A DNA stretch of 64,000 nucleotides from the NCBI RefSeq assembly GCF_003028855.1, contig NZ_CP028324.1:372001-436000 (forward strand), in the 5' to 3' direction. Source of the stretch: Pseudoduganella armeniaca (GTDB taxonomy: Bacteria > Pseudomonadota > Gammaproteobacteria > Burkholderiales > Burkholderiaceae_D). The notes beneath the pieces are model-generated. The model was not told the origin of the DNA. It saw only the letters and a program-made list of their open reading frames with translations, and searched no databases. The stretch's first letter is position 1; each line of letters opens with the position of its first letter. The position numbers and the translations under genes are program-made. Shown here piece by piece: positions 25,686 to 33,438 of the stretch.

Positions 25686-27938
25686 ATGGCGGAATCGAAG
25701 CGCTATCCAAAACCGGACTACGTGGCCCGGCAGGCCAGCACGGTACTGCAGCACAAACGCACGTCGGACAAGGTGATCGAACACCCGCGCGATAAGCCTG
25801 GCAACATCATCATCGTGCATGGCGTGAACGATGTCGGCGCGGGGTTTGGCGCTGTCGAGGAAGGCTTGTGCGCCGGCCTGGAGCGGCGCCTGTTCCGCTG
25901 CTTCAAGCCCGCGGCCTATACCATGCCGACCGACAAGAATGCCGTGCTCGACGATCCGGACGCGGTGTACTTCAAGCGCAAGGTTGCCAAGGATACCGAC
26001 AGCCCGGTGATCCCCTTCTATTGGGGCTACCGCGAGATCGGCCATATCACGAGGACCATCAATGGCCAGAAGGTCGATCGCTACGGTAATCGCCTGGACA
26101 AGGATCTATCGAAGGGTGGCGGCCCGTTTGGAAATGCGACCAGCACCCTGCCGGACATGTGGAACCGAGGCGCCGGGGCACCGGCAGACATCATCGGCGA
26201 TCCGTTGCGCCCCCTGAAGAACGCGCCGGGCCGCATGTACATGGTGCTGGCCGCGCGCCGCCTGGCCGCCCTGGTGGCGATGATCCGCGACTATGAACCC
26301 ACCGACACGGTGACCATCGTCGCGCACAGCCAGGGTTGCCTGGTGAGCCTGCTGGCACAGGCGTTCCTGATGGAGCAGGGTGAGCGTACGGCCGATACGT
26401 TGATCCTGACCCATCCACCCTACAGCCTGGACGAGGAATGGAGCCTGGCCGTGGACGCGGTCAACCTGTTCTCGGGCGGAGAAGACCCCGCGATGGCCGG
26501 CCGCTACGACGCCATTCATGGTTCGCAAAGCCTGCATGGCCGGCTGCAGACGCTGGTCAACATCGTCAAGGGCGTCGCCAAGAGCAAGGCCACCGCTCCT
26601 GCGTTTGCGCAGCTCAGCGAGGAGGCCAGCGGCGGGATGGTGGAAGGGCGATGGAAACCGGACGGCGACCGCGACAACCGTGGCAAGGTTTATCTCTACT
26701 TCAGTCCCGAGGACATGACGGTCGCGCTGGAGAATATGAAAGGAATCGGCTGGCAGGGCATCCCGGACTATATCGGCGGCACGCAGGTGAAGGCCGTGCC
26801 GGTGCGGCACCGCTACGGCCGCGGCGGCGACTACGAGATCGTGTCGCGCTCCGAAAACAAGCCAGTCCACGTGACGCGGATGCCTTGGCAGGAATTGGGT
26901 GACAGCATACGCCAGCGCGTGTTCACGGCCAAGCAGCGCTGGGACCCTGCCACGCGCAAGGCGATGCCGGTACTGGTCGGTCTGCCACCCCACGATTTCG
27001 CCCTGCGCATCAAGGGCGAGGATGACCACGCGCACGTCGAAAAAGACGGACGGACGCTGCGCGCTTCGCTGCCGGTAGCGCGCTGGCCCATCGAGCCGGA
27101 CGACAAGCCGGAAGCGCAGCGGCAGGGCATCCGGCGCATCAATGGCGAGGCCTTGGCCAGGCCCTGCATGGCGGACGTGCGCGGCAGCCAGATCGACGCC
27201 GACAAGCTTCCCGCCGGCTCCAGCCGCGCGCGCCTGAGCGCGGCGGATCGCGGGCCTTGCGAGGAAGTGGACCCGATCACGGCGGCCATTGCCGTCACGA
27301 GCGACAAAGGCTTGCGTGCGCACCAGGAGGAATGCCCCGATCCCACGGGTCGAGTAAGCCATCCAGGTACGCCACAACCGCTGCTGGCCACCGACCTCAA
27401 GCGAATAGAGGCCGCCTACAACGCGAAGAAAAATCCAGCTGGGCTCACTGAAACCAACCAGTTCACGATACTGGCGGCGATACGCCATCCGGACGGCAGG
27501 GTGATCGCGGCAGTTCGCGAAAGTCCCGATGTCGCGCGACGGCGCTGGCAACACGAGATCAGCGGCAAGTCTTTCCACAGCGCGATTTTCGACAGCAGCA
27601 AAAACCATAGCCAGGTCACCGCTTATGACGTGGCGATTGGCAGCGGTAAGGCTTGTACTGATCCGAATTTTTATGATTACCTTTGCGCAGTGGCCGATTG
27701 GCGGTTAAAAATCCCCAACGCGTCCGACAAGCCAAGATCGGGAATATTAACTTGGGAAAAATTCGTGACCAAGTATATTAGTTATTTCGAATGCGAACCA
27801 ATCTCGCGTCAAGAATTAATCATAGGCAATGTCAATTATTACAGCACGGGATATCTTCCGAAAAATCTACCACTGCTGACAGGAAATCTGGCCACCATTG
27901 TTGTGTCCGAAACTACAAGTGGTGCACACATCGACTGA
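25686..27938 (+). CDS. tle3: T6SS phospholipase effector, Tle3-like
   Basis: 750-aa alpha/beta-hydrolase of the Tle3 type, predicted to hydrolyse phospholipids in rival cells. GNIIIVHGVNDVGAGFGAVE at about 39-58 is the family opening strand and oxyanion region. The nucleophile elbow is VAHSQGC with Ser215. A conserved block (RVFTAKQRWDPATRK) lies near 420. The ATG at 25686 has GGAGG upstream. The last ~100 codons are strikingly AT-rich compared with the rest, suggesting a separately acquired tail. It sits between vgrG and a Tla3-like gene, the expected partners. No signal peptide, as expected for a T6SS cargo. Confidence 0.87.
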   Translation: MAESKRYPKPDYVARQASTVLQHKRTSDKVIEHPRDKPGNIIIVHGVNDVGAGFGAVEEGLCAGLERRLFRCFKPAAYTMPTDKNAVLDDPDAVYFKRKVAKDTDSPVIPFYWGYREIGHITRTINGQKVDRYGNRLDKDLSKGGGPFGNATSTLPDMWNRGAGAPADIIGDPLRPLKNAPGRMYMVLAARRLAALVAMIRDYEPTDTVTIVAHSQGCLVSLLAQAFLMEQGERTADTLILTHPPYSLDEEWSLAVDAVNLFSGGEDPAMAGRYDAIHGSQSLHGRLQTLVNIVKGVAKSKATAPAFAQLSEEASGGMVEGRWKPDGDRDNRGKVYLYFSPEDMTVALENMKGIGWQGIPDYIGGTQVKAVPVRHRYGRGGDYEIVSRSENKPVHVTRMPWQELGDSIRQRVFTAKQRWDPATRKAMPVLVGLPPHDFALRIKGEDDHAHVEKDGRTLRASLPVARWPIEPDDKPEAQRQGIRRINGEALARPCMADVRGSQIDADKLPAGSSRARLSAADRGPCEEVDPITAAIAVTSDKGLRAHQEECPDPTGRVSHPGTPQPLLATDLKRIEAAYNAKKNPAGLTETNQFTILAAIRHPDGRVIAAVRESPDVARRRWQHEISGKSFHSAIFDSSKNHSQVTAYDVAIGSGKACTDPNFYDYLCAVADWRLKIPNASDKPRSGILTWEKFVTKYISYFECEPISRQELIIGNVNYYSTGYLPKNLPLLTGNLATIVVSETTSGAHID

Positions 27939-27964
27939 TACTGCGGAGTTAGGAGAATAACGAT

Positions 27965-29773
27965 ATGACTAAAAATGTTGAGAGCCTGAGTATCGGCATT
28001 GTCAAATGGTGGTGGTATCCCATAGTCGCAATAGCCGTATTTCCGCTCCTCTTTGTCAGCTGGTTCCTTATGGATATCACTGTAGTGCATCCTGATTTGA
28101 TTAACCAAGGTCTGGAGACGAATATGGACAGGATTCGATGGCTCGGCGTACCGCTAGTGATCACGGCACTTCTGCTAGGATGTATTTGGTTGACTACATC
28201 GCTCAAGGCCAGCGCACGTGCACGGGAATGGCAGCACAAGACCGACTTGCTCAAGGCCCAAGAAGCTGCGACGAAGACAGAGAAAATGCAGCGCGAGTAC
28301 ACGCTGGAAGTAGTCAGCCTTGGCATTACGGTAGAGAAGTACCGCCAGGGTAAGCTGTGGGATGTTCTGCAGAAGGGCACGCCTTTCTCAAGTATTCGAG
28401 AGCCAGATCCCAATAAGTATGAATGGACAGATATTGACAAGCTCGGTGTCAGTGGCAGTCGAGCCTGCGACGCGCTGGAAAATGGTGCGGGGAACTCGCC
28501 AATGTTTTGGGGAGTGCCAACGTTTTATGCGGGAAGCCCGGTCCGGGACCCTGCAAGGCAGCCCAGCGAGATTCGACCAATGGCTGGACTGGCGGCAAGT
28601 GCGGAAGGCACCGGCATGGCCTGGCATCTGTTTGTTACTGGTCCGTGGAAACTTGGCGAGCATCCGGACCAGCTGCTCGCACAGATATTCGCATTCCTCG
28701 ACGCGCATCCAGACTTGCCATATGTCGTGCTACTTGCCGATGACAGCAGTGCGACGCGAGACGGCTTACTTGCACCGGGCGAGGAACCTTTGATCAAAGA
28801 TGGCTATTACATCCCTGAGATGCCAGACGCAACCGCCGTCTTCGTCCTGGCCCGGCGCGAACGAGTCGAACCGCTGCGCCCGTACGTCTGGGACGACCCG
28901 GACAACGACTATCTGCAGGACAACCTGCGCGAGATGTATTACCAGCTGAAAGAAGCAGTGCCAACACCGGAAAAGCTCGCGAATACGGAGAGGTTCGCTG
29001 GAGGTCGTCTGCCCACAGTCAACGAATGGCTCACCGCCGCCGCCAAGTTCGCCAAGCATCCGGTATTCGAAAAGAAGGAACGCGACATTTCCCTGACCGG
29101 CTTCCGCCGCTGGCTCACCACGCCGCCAAAGGACTGGAAACCGACACCCTGGTTCCCGTTGCCGTGGAACCGCAAGCAGATGGAAACCTTCGACAGGCTG
29201 CCTTCGCTCGGCTTTGTCCACCGTCCGGTGTTCGTCAAGTTCGAAGACGAGCATGGGCAACCGGTCAAGCGCCGCGATGCGCGCCAGAAGATGCTGGAGG
29301 CGGGATGGCAGCAGGCGTTGCAAACCTTGCCGGCGACCGAGCGCGTCAAAGGGCCGGCCCGCATCATCGGCGCCTTTGGCGGGAGCGTCGAGCAGCAACT
29401 CGCCTTCGAGGGAACGCTGCACAGCTATGCCGCGCAAGGCGGTCCGGAAATCGACACCAGCAAGACCGCCCAGTTCATCAATACCGACCGTCGTTTCGGC
29501 AATACGGGCGCCAGCACGTTTTTCATCCAGATGGCGCTGGGCGTCATGGGCAGCGTGATCGAAGGGGGCACCTCGGCCGCCGTCAATATGCGCGATCCGA
29601 CCGGCGCCAGCATCGTGTTCATCAGTCCGCCAAAGGACCAGAAGCAGGGCGCGCAGAAAAACTGGAACCCGTTCCAGCACGAAGTCGCCCCCGCCATCGA
29701 TCCCGAGAACTACAAGCCGCCGACCGTCGGCGACGTCATGTCCGCGGGCGGCGCCAGCGCGGCGAGCCATTGA
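27965..29773 (+). CDS. tla3: Tla3-like lipase adaptor (DUF2875)
   Basis: 602-aa protein of the DUF2875/Tla3 type. Tla3 of Pseudomonas is reported to bind Tle3 and VgrG so that the lipase can be loaded. Two N-terminal transmembrane segments (WWWYPIVAIAVFPLLFVSWF and VPLVITALLLGCIWLT) precede a coiled stretch and a large domain with MAWHLFVTGPWKLGEHPDQL and FVLARRERVEPLRPY. The C-terminal part has FGNTGASTFFIQMALGVMG. The first ~200 codons are AT-rich, like the end of the upstream gene; the remainder returns to genome-like GC. Start ATG at 27965. Confidence 0.85.
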   Translation: MTKNVESLSIGIVKWWWYPIVAIAVFPLLFVSWFLMDITVVHPDLINQGLETNMDRIRWLGVPLVITALLLGCIWLTTSLKASARAREWQHKTDLLKAQEAATKTEKMQREYTLEVVSLGITVEKYRQGKLWDVLQKGTPFSSIREPDPNKYEWTDIDKLGVSGSRACDALENGAGNSPMFWGVPTFYAGSPVRDPARQPSEIRPMAGLAASAEGTGMAWHLFVTGPWKLGEHPDQLLAQIFAFLDAHPDLPYVVLLADDSSATRDGLLAPGEEPLIKDGYYIPEMPDATAVFVLARRERVEPLRPYVWDDPDNDYLQDNLREMYYQLKEAVPTPEKLANTERFAGGRLPTVNEWLTAAAKFAKHPVFEKKERDISLTGFRRWLTTPPKDWKPTPWFPLPWNRKQMETFDRLPSLGFVHRPVFVKFEDEHGQPVKRRDARQKMLEAGWQQALQTLPATERVKGPARIIGAFGGSVEQQLAFEGTLHSYAAQGGPEIDTSKTAQFINTDRRFGNTGASTFFIQMALGVMGSVIEGGTSAAVNMRDPTGASIVFISPPKDQKQGAQKNWNPFQHEVAPAIDPENYKPPTVGDVMSAGGASAASH

Positions 29774-29798
29774 TCAAGTATCGACATGAGGAGAACGC

Positions 29799-30065
29799 AT
29801 GCGCAAGGTGATACGGTTGGGTGACTCGACCTCACACGGCGGCAAGGTGATCAGTACGCGGGCGCCCCACTTCAAGGTCGGCGGCATTCCCGTCGCTTGC
29901 GTCGGCGACCCCTGCTCTTGCCCGGTCAAGGGGCACAACGGCTGCACGATCGCCAGCGGCTCGGCGCGCCACCGCATCGGCGGCGTGCCGATCGCCTTCG
30001 AAGGCGACGTGACGAGCTGCGGCGCGAAGCTGCTATCGAGCGTTACCAACTACGGCACGACGTAA
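29799..30065 (+). CDS. PAAR-domain spike tip protein
   Basis: 88-aa PAAR protein that sharpens the VgrG tip. The family pattern is clear: RLGDSTSHGGKVISTRAPHF at the N-terminus, a Cys cluster (CVGDPCSCPVKGHNGC) and GVPIAFEGDVTSCGAKL near the end. It has no extended toxin domain. It closes the vgrG-tle3-tla3-PAAR island, 25 bases after the adaptor gene. Confidence 0.95.
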   Translation: MRKVIRLGDSTSHGGKVISTRAPHFKVGGIPVACVGDPCSCPVKGHNGCTIASGSARHRIGGVPIAFEGDVTSCGAKLLSSVTNYGTT

Positions 30066-30137
30066 CGACCGGAAGGCCCGCCAGCAAAAAACGCCGTGAC
30101 GTCATATCATGACCGCCTGACCATAACAGGAGCGTTC

Positions 30138-30788
30138 ATGTACCGACTGCACTGCTTCGCCCAATCCGGCAACGCCTTCAAGGTGGCGTTCATGCTGCGC
30201 GCCCTCGAACTGCCGTTCGAGGCCGTCCACGTGGCCTTTCTCGACGGCGCCACGGCCGAACCCGCATGGCGCGATGCGCACAATGAGATGGGCGAGGCGC
30301 CCGTGCTGGAGGATGGCGAACTGCGGCTGACGCAGTCCGGCGCCATCCTCACCTATTTGGCCAAGAAACACGGCCATTTCGGCGGCGTGACGGAGGCCGA
30401 GCAGCTGGAGGTGCTGCGCTGGCTGCTGTTCGACAACCATAAATTCACCAGCTACTACGCGACCTATCGCTTCATGAAAGCGCTGGGCAAGCACCGTCCC
30501 GATCCCGTCATCCTGAAATTCCTGCTGAGCCGTATCGAAAGCGCGTTCAATATCGTCGACAAGCACCTGGCCAGCAGCGCCTATATCGTCGGCGACAGCC
30601 CCACCATCGCCGACTTCTCGATGAGCGGCTACCACTTTTTCCCGCAGGAAGAGAGCGGCATCGACGTGGCCGGGCGCTGGCCGCACATCGGCGCCTGGCT
30701 CGAGCGCCTGCAAGCCCTGCCCGGCTGGGCCTCGCCCTACGACGTGATGCCCGGCGAGCGCCTGCCACCGCGCTGGCCGGACGCCTGA
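30138..30788 (+). CDS. glutathione S-transferase family protein
   Basis: 216-aa GST. The thioredoxin-like domain (1-80) has SGNAFKVAFMLRALELPFEA and the cis-Pro/Gln-Ser segment GEAPVLEDGELRLTQSGAIL. The helical C-terminal domain contains VGDSPTIADFSMSGYHFF, the conserved capping motif. The ATG at 30138 has AGGAGCG 6 bases upstream. Monocistronic; substrate unknown. Confidence 0.92.
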   Translation: MYRLHCFAQSGNAFKVAFMLRALELPFEAVHVAFLDGATAEPAWRDAHNEMGEAPVLEDGELRLTQSGAILTYLAKKHGHFGGVTEAEQLEVLRWLLFDNHKFTSYYATYRFMKALGKHRPDPVILKFLLSRIESAFNIVDKHLASSAYIVGDSPTIADFSMSGYHFFPQEESGIDVAGRWPHIGAWLERLQALPGWASPYDVMPGERLPPRWPDA

Positions 30789-30925
30789 ACGGCACCCCAG
30801 CACTCGGCGCCGCCACAGCGGCGTTTCGCTCCACCCGGCAGCGGTTTCGTCGCATACGCTCCCCGACCGGCGCCGCCCACGCGAAGATGCGTCATCGCGA
30901 TGGGCGATGCACGAGAGGGGGAGCC

Positions 30926-31342
30926 ATGAAACGGTACGTGAACTTGCTGATGGGGGCGCTGCTGGCATGGGCTGGCGCGGTCCAGGCGGCCGACATGAGC
31001 GTCGGCGTCGAAGGTTTGAAGAACGCCAACGGGCAGGTGCTGGTGGCCGTGTTCGACCGTGCCGCCGATTTCCTCAAGCAGCCGGTGCGGGTGGCGGCCG
31101 TGACCGCCCGGCAGGGAACGGTAAAGGTGTCCATTGCCGGGCTGCCGGCCGGCGACTATGCCGTCAGCGTGTTCCAGGACGAAAACGGCAACGGCAAGCT
31201 CGACAAGAACGTGGTCGGCATGCCTGTCGAGCCCTACGGCTTCAGCAACGATGCCGCCGGCAGCTATGGACCGCCCAGCTTCCAGGACGCGACCGTGCGC
31301 CTGGCCGACAGCGGTGGCTCGGCCACCATCACGCTGCGCTGA
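30926..31342 (+). CDS. periplasmic DUF2141-family protein
   Basis: 138-aa secreted protein with a cleavable signal (MKRYVNLLMGALLAWAGAVQA) and a single beta-sandwich domain of DUF2141 type (GQVLVAVFDRAADFL, AGDYAVSVFQDENGNGKLD, VGMPVEPYGFSNDA). The calcium-like DENGNGKLD loop is typical. It precedes the carotenoid oxygenase gene by 13 bases, so the two are probably co-transcribed, an association also seen with carotenoid or retinal genes elsewhere. Exact role unknown. Confidence 0.85.
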   Translation: MKRYVNLLMGALLAWAGAVQAADMSVGVEGLKNANGQVLVAVFDRAADFLKQPVRVAAVTARQGTVKVSIAGLPAGDYAVSVFQDENGNGKLDKNVVGMPVEPYGFSNDAAGSYGPPSFQDATVRLADSGGSATITLR

Positions 31343-31355
31343 CGGGAGGCCATTC

Positions 31356-32804
31356 ATGGACAGGCGAAACTTCTTGCGCGGCATCGCCGCGGGTGCCACG
31401 CTGTCGGCCTTGCCGGCCCTGGCATGGGCGCACACGACGAGCGACACCCAACCGGACCGCCTGGCGCCGCTGGCTGGCTGCACCAGCGAGCGGCTGGGCG
31501 GCGCGGCCGTGCTCGAGGGCCGCTGGCCGGCGGAGCTGCGCGGCACCTTCTATCGCAACGGCCCGGCCCGTTTCGAGCTGGGCGGCGAACGCTATCGCCA
31601 TTGGTTCGACGGCGACGGCATGGCCCACGCCTGGCACATCGAAGGCACCGTGCGCCACGAGGCGCGTTTCGTGCGCACGCAGAAGTACGTGGAGGAGTCG
31701 GCGGCCGGCCAATTCCTGTACCCCACATTCGACACCCACATCGCCCGGCGGCCGGTGGGCAACAACGACACCGTCAACACGGCCAACACCAACCTGGTAC
31801 CGCATGGCGGCAAGCTGTATGCGCTGTGGGAAGGCGGCTCGGCAACGGAACTGGACCCGGACGGCCTGGCCACGCGCGGCATCAAGCGCTGGCGCGACGA
31901 CCTGGCCGCTCTGCCGTTCTCCGCCCACCCGAAAATCACGCCGGACGGCACGCTGTGGAACTTCGGCATCGTGCACGGCGCGGACAAGCTGCTGCTGTGG
32001 CGCATCGATGCGGACGGCAGCCTGGGCAAGTTCGGCATGCTCGACGTGCCCCAGCTGCCGATCGTGCACGACTTTGTTGTCACGGCGCGCTACATGGTGT
32101 TTCTGGTGCCGCCGTTCGACCTGCACAGGACGCGCGACAGTACGATCCTGGGCGCGCACACGTGGAACGGCACGCGGCCGTTGCGCGTGGTCGTGGTCGA
32201 CCGGGCCGATTTCACGCTGCGCCGCATCGTCGAGATGCCCGCCGGGATGACACTGCACCTGGGCAATGGCTGGGACGAGGGCGACGTCATCCGCCTGGAC
32301 GCCTGCCTGGCGGCCAACGACAGCGGCTTGCGCGCACTGGGCAGCGTGATGCGGGGCGAGCAAACCCAGGCGGCGATGATGCGCACGATGCTGGTCACCA
32401 TCGACTTGGCGCGCGGCGTGACGCGCAGCGAAATCCTGCTCGACGGCACGGAGTTTCCTCGGGTCGCCCCGGCCGACGTCGGCAAGCGCTACCGCCAGCT
32501 GTTCGTGACGACGCGCCCGGACACGGCCCAATTCGGCATGACCGGCATCGCCCGCATCGACATCGACAGCGGCAGCGTCGACCGCTTCGAGTATGGCGCG
32601 GACTGGATCGTGGAAGAGCACGTGCCCGTGCCGAAGGCGTCGGGCCGGGGCGTGTGGCTGGTCGGCGCCGCCTACGATGTGCGCCGGCGCCAGACCGTGC
32701 TGGCCGTGTTCGACGGCGCCCGGCTGGCGAACGGCCCGGTGGCGCGTGCCCGGTTGCCGTATGGGGCGCCGCTGTGCTTTCATGGGAACTTCGTCCGCAC
32801 CTGA
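31356..32804 (+). CDS. carotenoid oxygenase family protein
   Basis: 482-aa carotenoid cleavage dioxygenase-like enzyme, a non-haem Fe(II) beta-propeller. The N-terminus has a Tat-like signal (DRRNFLRGIAAGATLSALPA), so export in folded form is likely. Family markers are GTFYRNGPARFELGG, HWFDGDGMAHAW, and candidate iron-ligand histidines in FSAHPKITPDG, PIVHDFVVTARYMVF, MTLHLGNGWDEGD and the C-terminal CFHGNFV. The substrate could be a carotenoid or a stilbene/lignin-type compound. Coupled to the DUF2141 gene. Confidence 0.9.
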   Translation: MDRRNFLRGIAAGATLSALPALAWAHTTSDTQPDRLAPLAGCTSERLGGAAVLEGRWPAELRGTFYRNGPARFELGGERYRHWFDGDGMAHAWHIEGTVRHEARFVRTQKYVEESAAGQFLYPTFDTHIARRPVGNNDTVNTANTNLVPHGGKLYALWEGGSATELDPDGLATRGIKRWRDDLAALPFSAHPKITPDGTLWNFGIVHGADKLLLWRIDADGSLGKFGMLDVPQLPIVHDFVVTARYMVFLVPPFDLHRTRDSTILGAHTWNGTRPLRVVVVDRADFTLRRIVEMPAGMTLHLGNGWDEGDVIRLDACLAANDSGLRALGSVMRGEQTQAAMMRTMLVTIDLARGVTRSEILLDGTEFPRVAPADVGKRYRQLFVTTRPDTAQFGMTGIARIDIDSGSVDRFEYGADWIVEEHVPVPKASGRGVWLVGAAYDVRRRQTVLAVFDGARLANGPVARARLPYGAPLCFHGNFVRT

Positions 32805-32931
32805 GGCGGCACCGGCCTTCCTACAGCAGCGGGGCGTGTGCGCTGACACCCTGGCCGTCGCAGCGCGCCTACCATGTTGGGAAGCGTGAACGCAGGGACG
32901 CTGACACGCGTGTCCAGACAAGGAGACTATC

Positions 32932-33231
32932 ATGGCACAGCAATCGAACAACGGCCGAACCATCCTGCCAGGCGGGCTGCGCAACGACCCGCAAACCCAG
33001 GGCGACCCGCAGGCGCCCAACCGCGATCGCTATGGCGACCAGGAGACCGGCGCCACCTCGGGCGAGGTGGGCGATGGGCGCAGCGAACGGCAGGTCGCAC
33101 GCAGCGGCAGCCAGGCCACCCAGCACAGTGTGGGTGGCAGCCTGCAGCAGGATAGCGAGCGGGCCGTGCGGGGTGGCGATCATCCCCGCACCGATACGCG
33201 CGATGGGGTGAAAGGTAACGAGCGCGGCTAG
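32932..33231 (+). CDS. hypothetical hydrophilic protein, low complexity
   Basis: 99-aa protein with GGAG 7 bases before the ATG at 32932. It is almost entirely polar (Gln, Asn, Gly, Asp, Arg, Ser) with no hydrophobic core, signal or helix-forming segment, so it is probably disordered. No family recognised; such proteins are sometimes desiccation or stress related, but nothing here shows that. It stands alone between the oxygenase gene and an AT-rich intergenic stretch. Confidence 0.6.
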   Translation: MAQQSNNGRTILPGGLRNDPQTQGDPQAPNRDRYGDQETGATSGEVGDGRSERQVARSGSQATQHSVGGSLQQDSERAVRGGDHPRTDTRDGVKGNERG

Positions 33232-33438
33232 ACCGAATAAATAATCAGCAGGTTTGATTTGTCCTTGCCGACGGTTAGCCAAGCCGGTGGCCGTCGTTCC
33301 GTATCACCCTATCGCTATTGCGCCGCTGACTTATCGGGGTGGCGCGCCATAACATCATCGCTCGCCGCAGCAGTCGCCCGGTTTTATTAAATTGATATCT
33401 AGTATAAAATCCAAGATTTTATTTCTAGAGAGAATACT

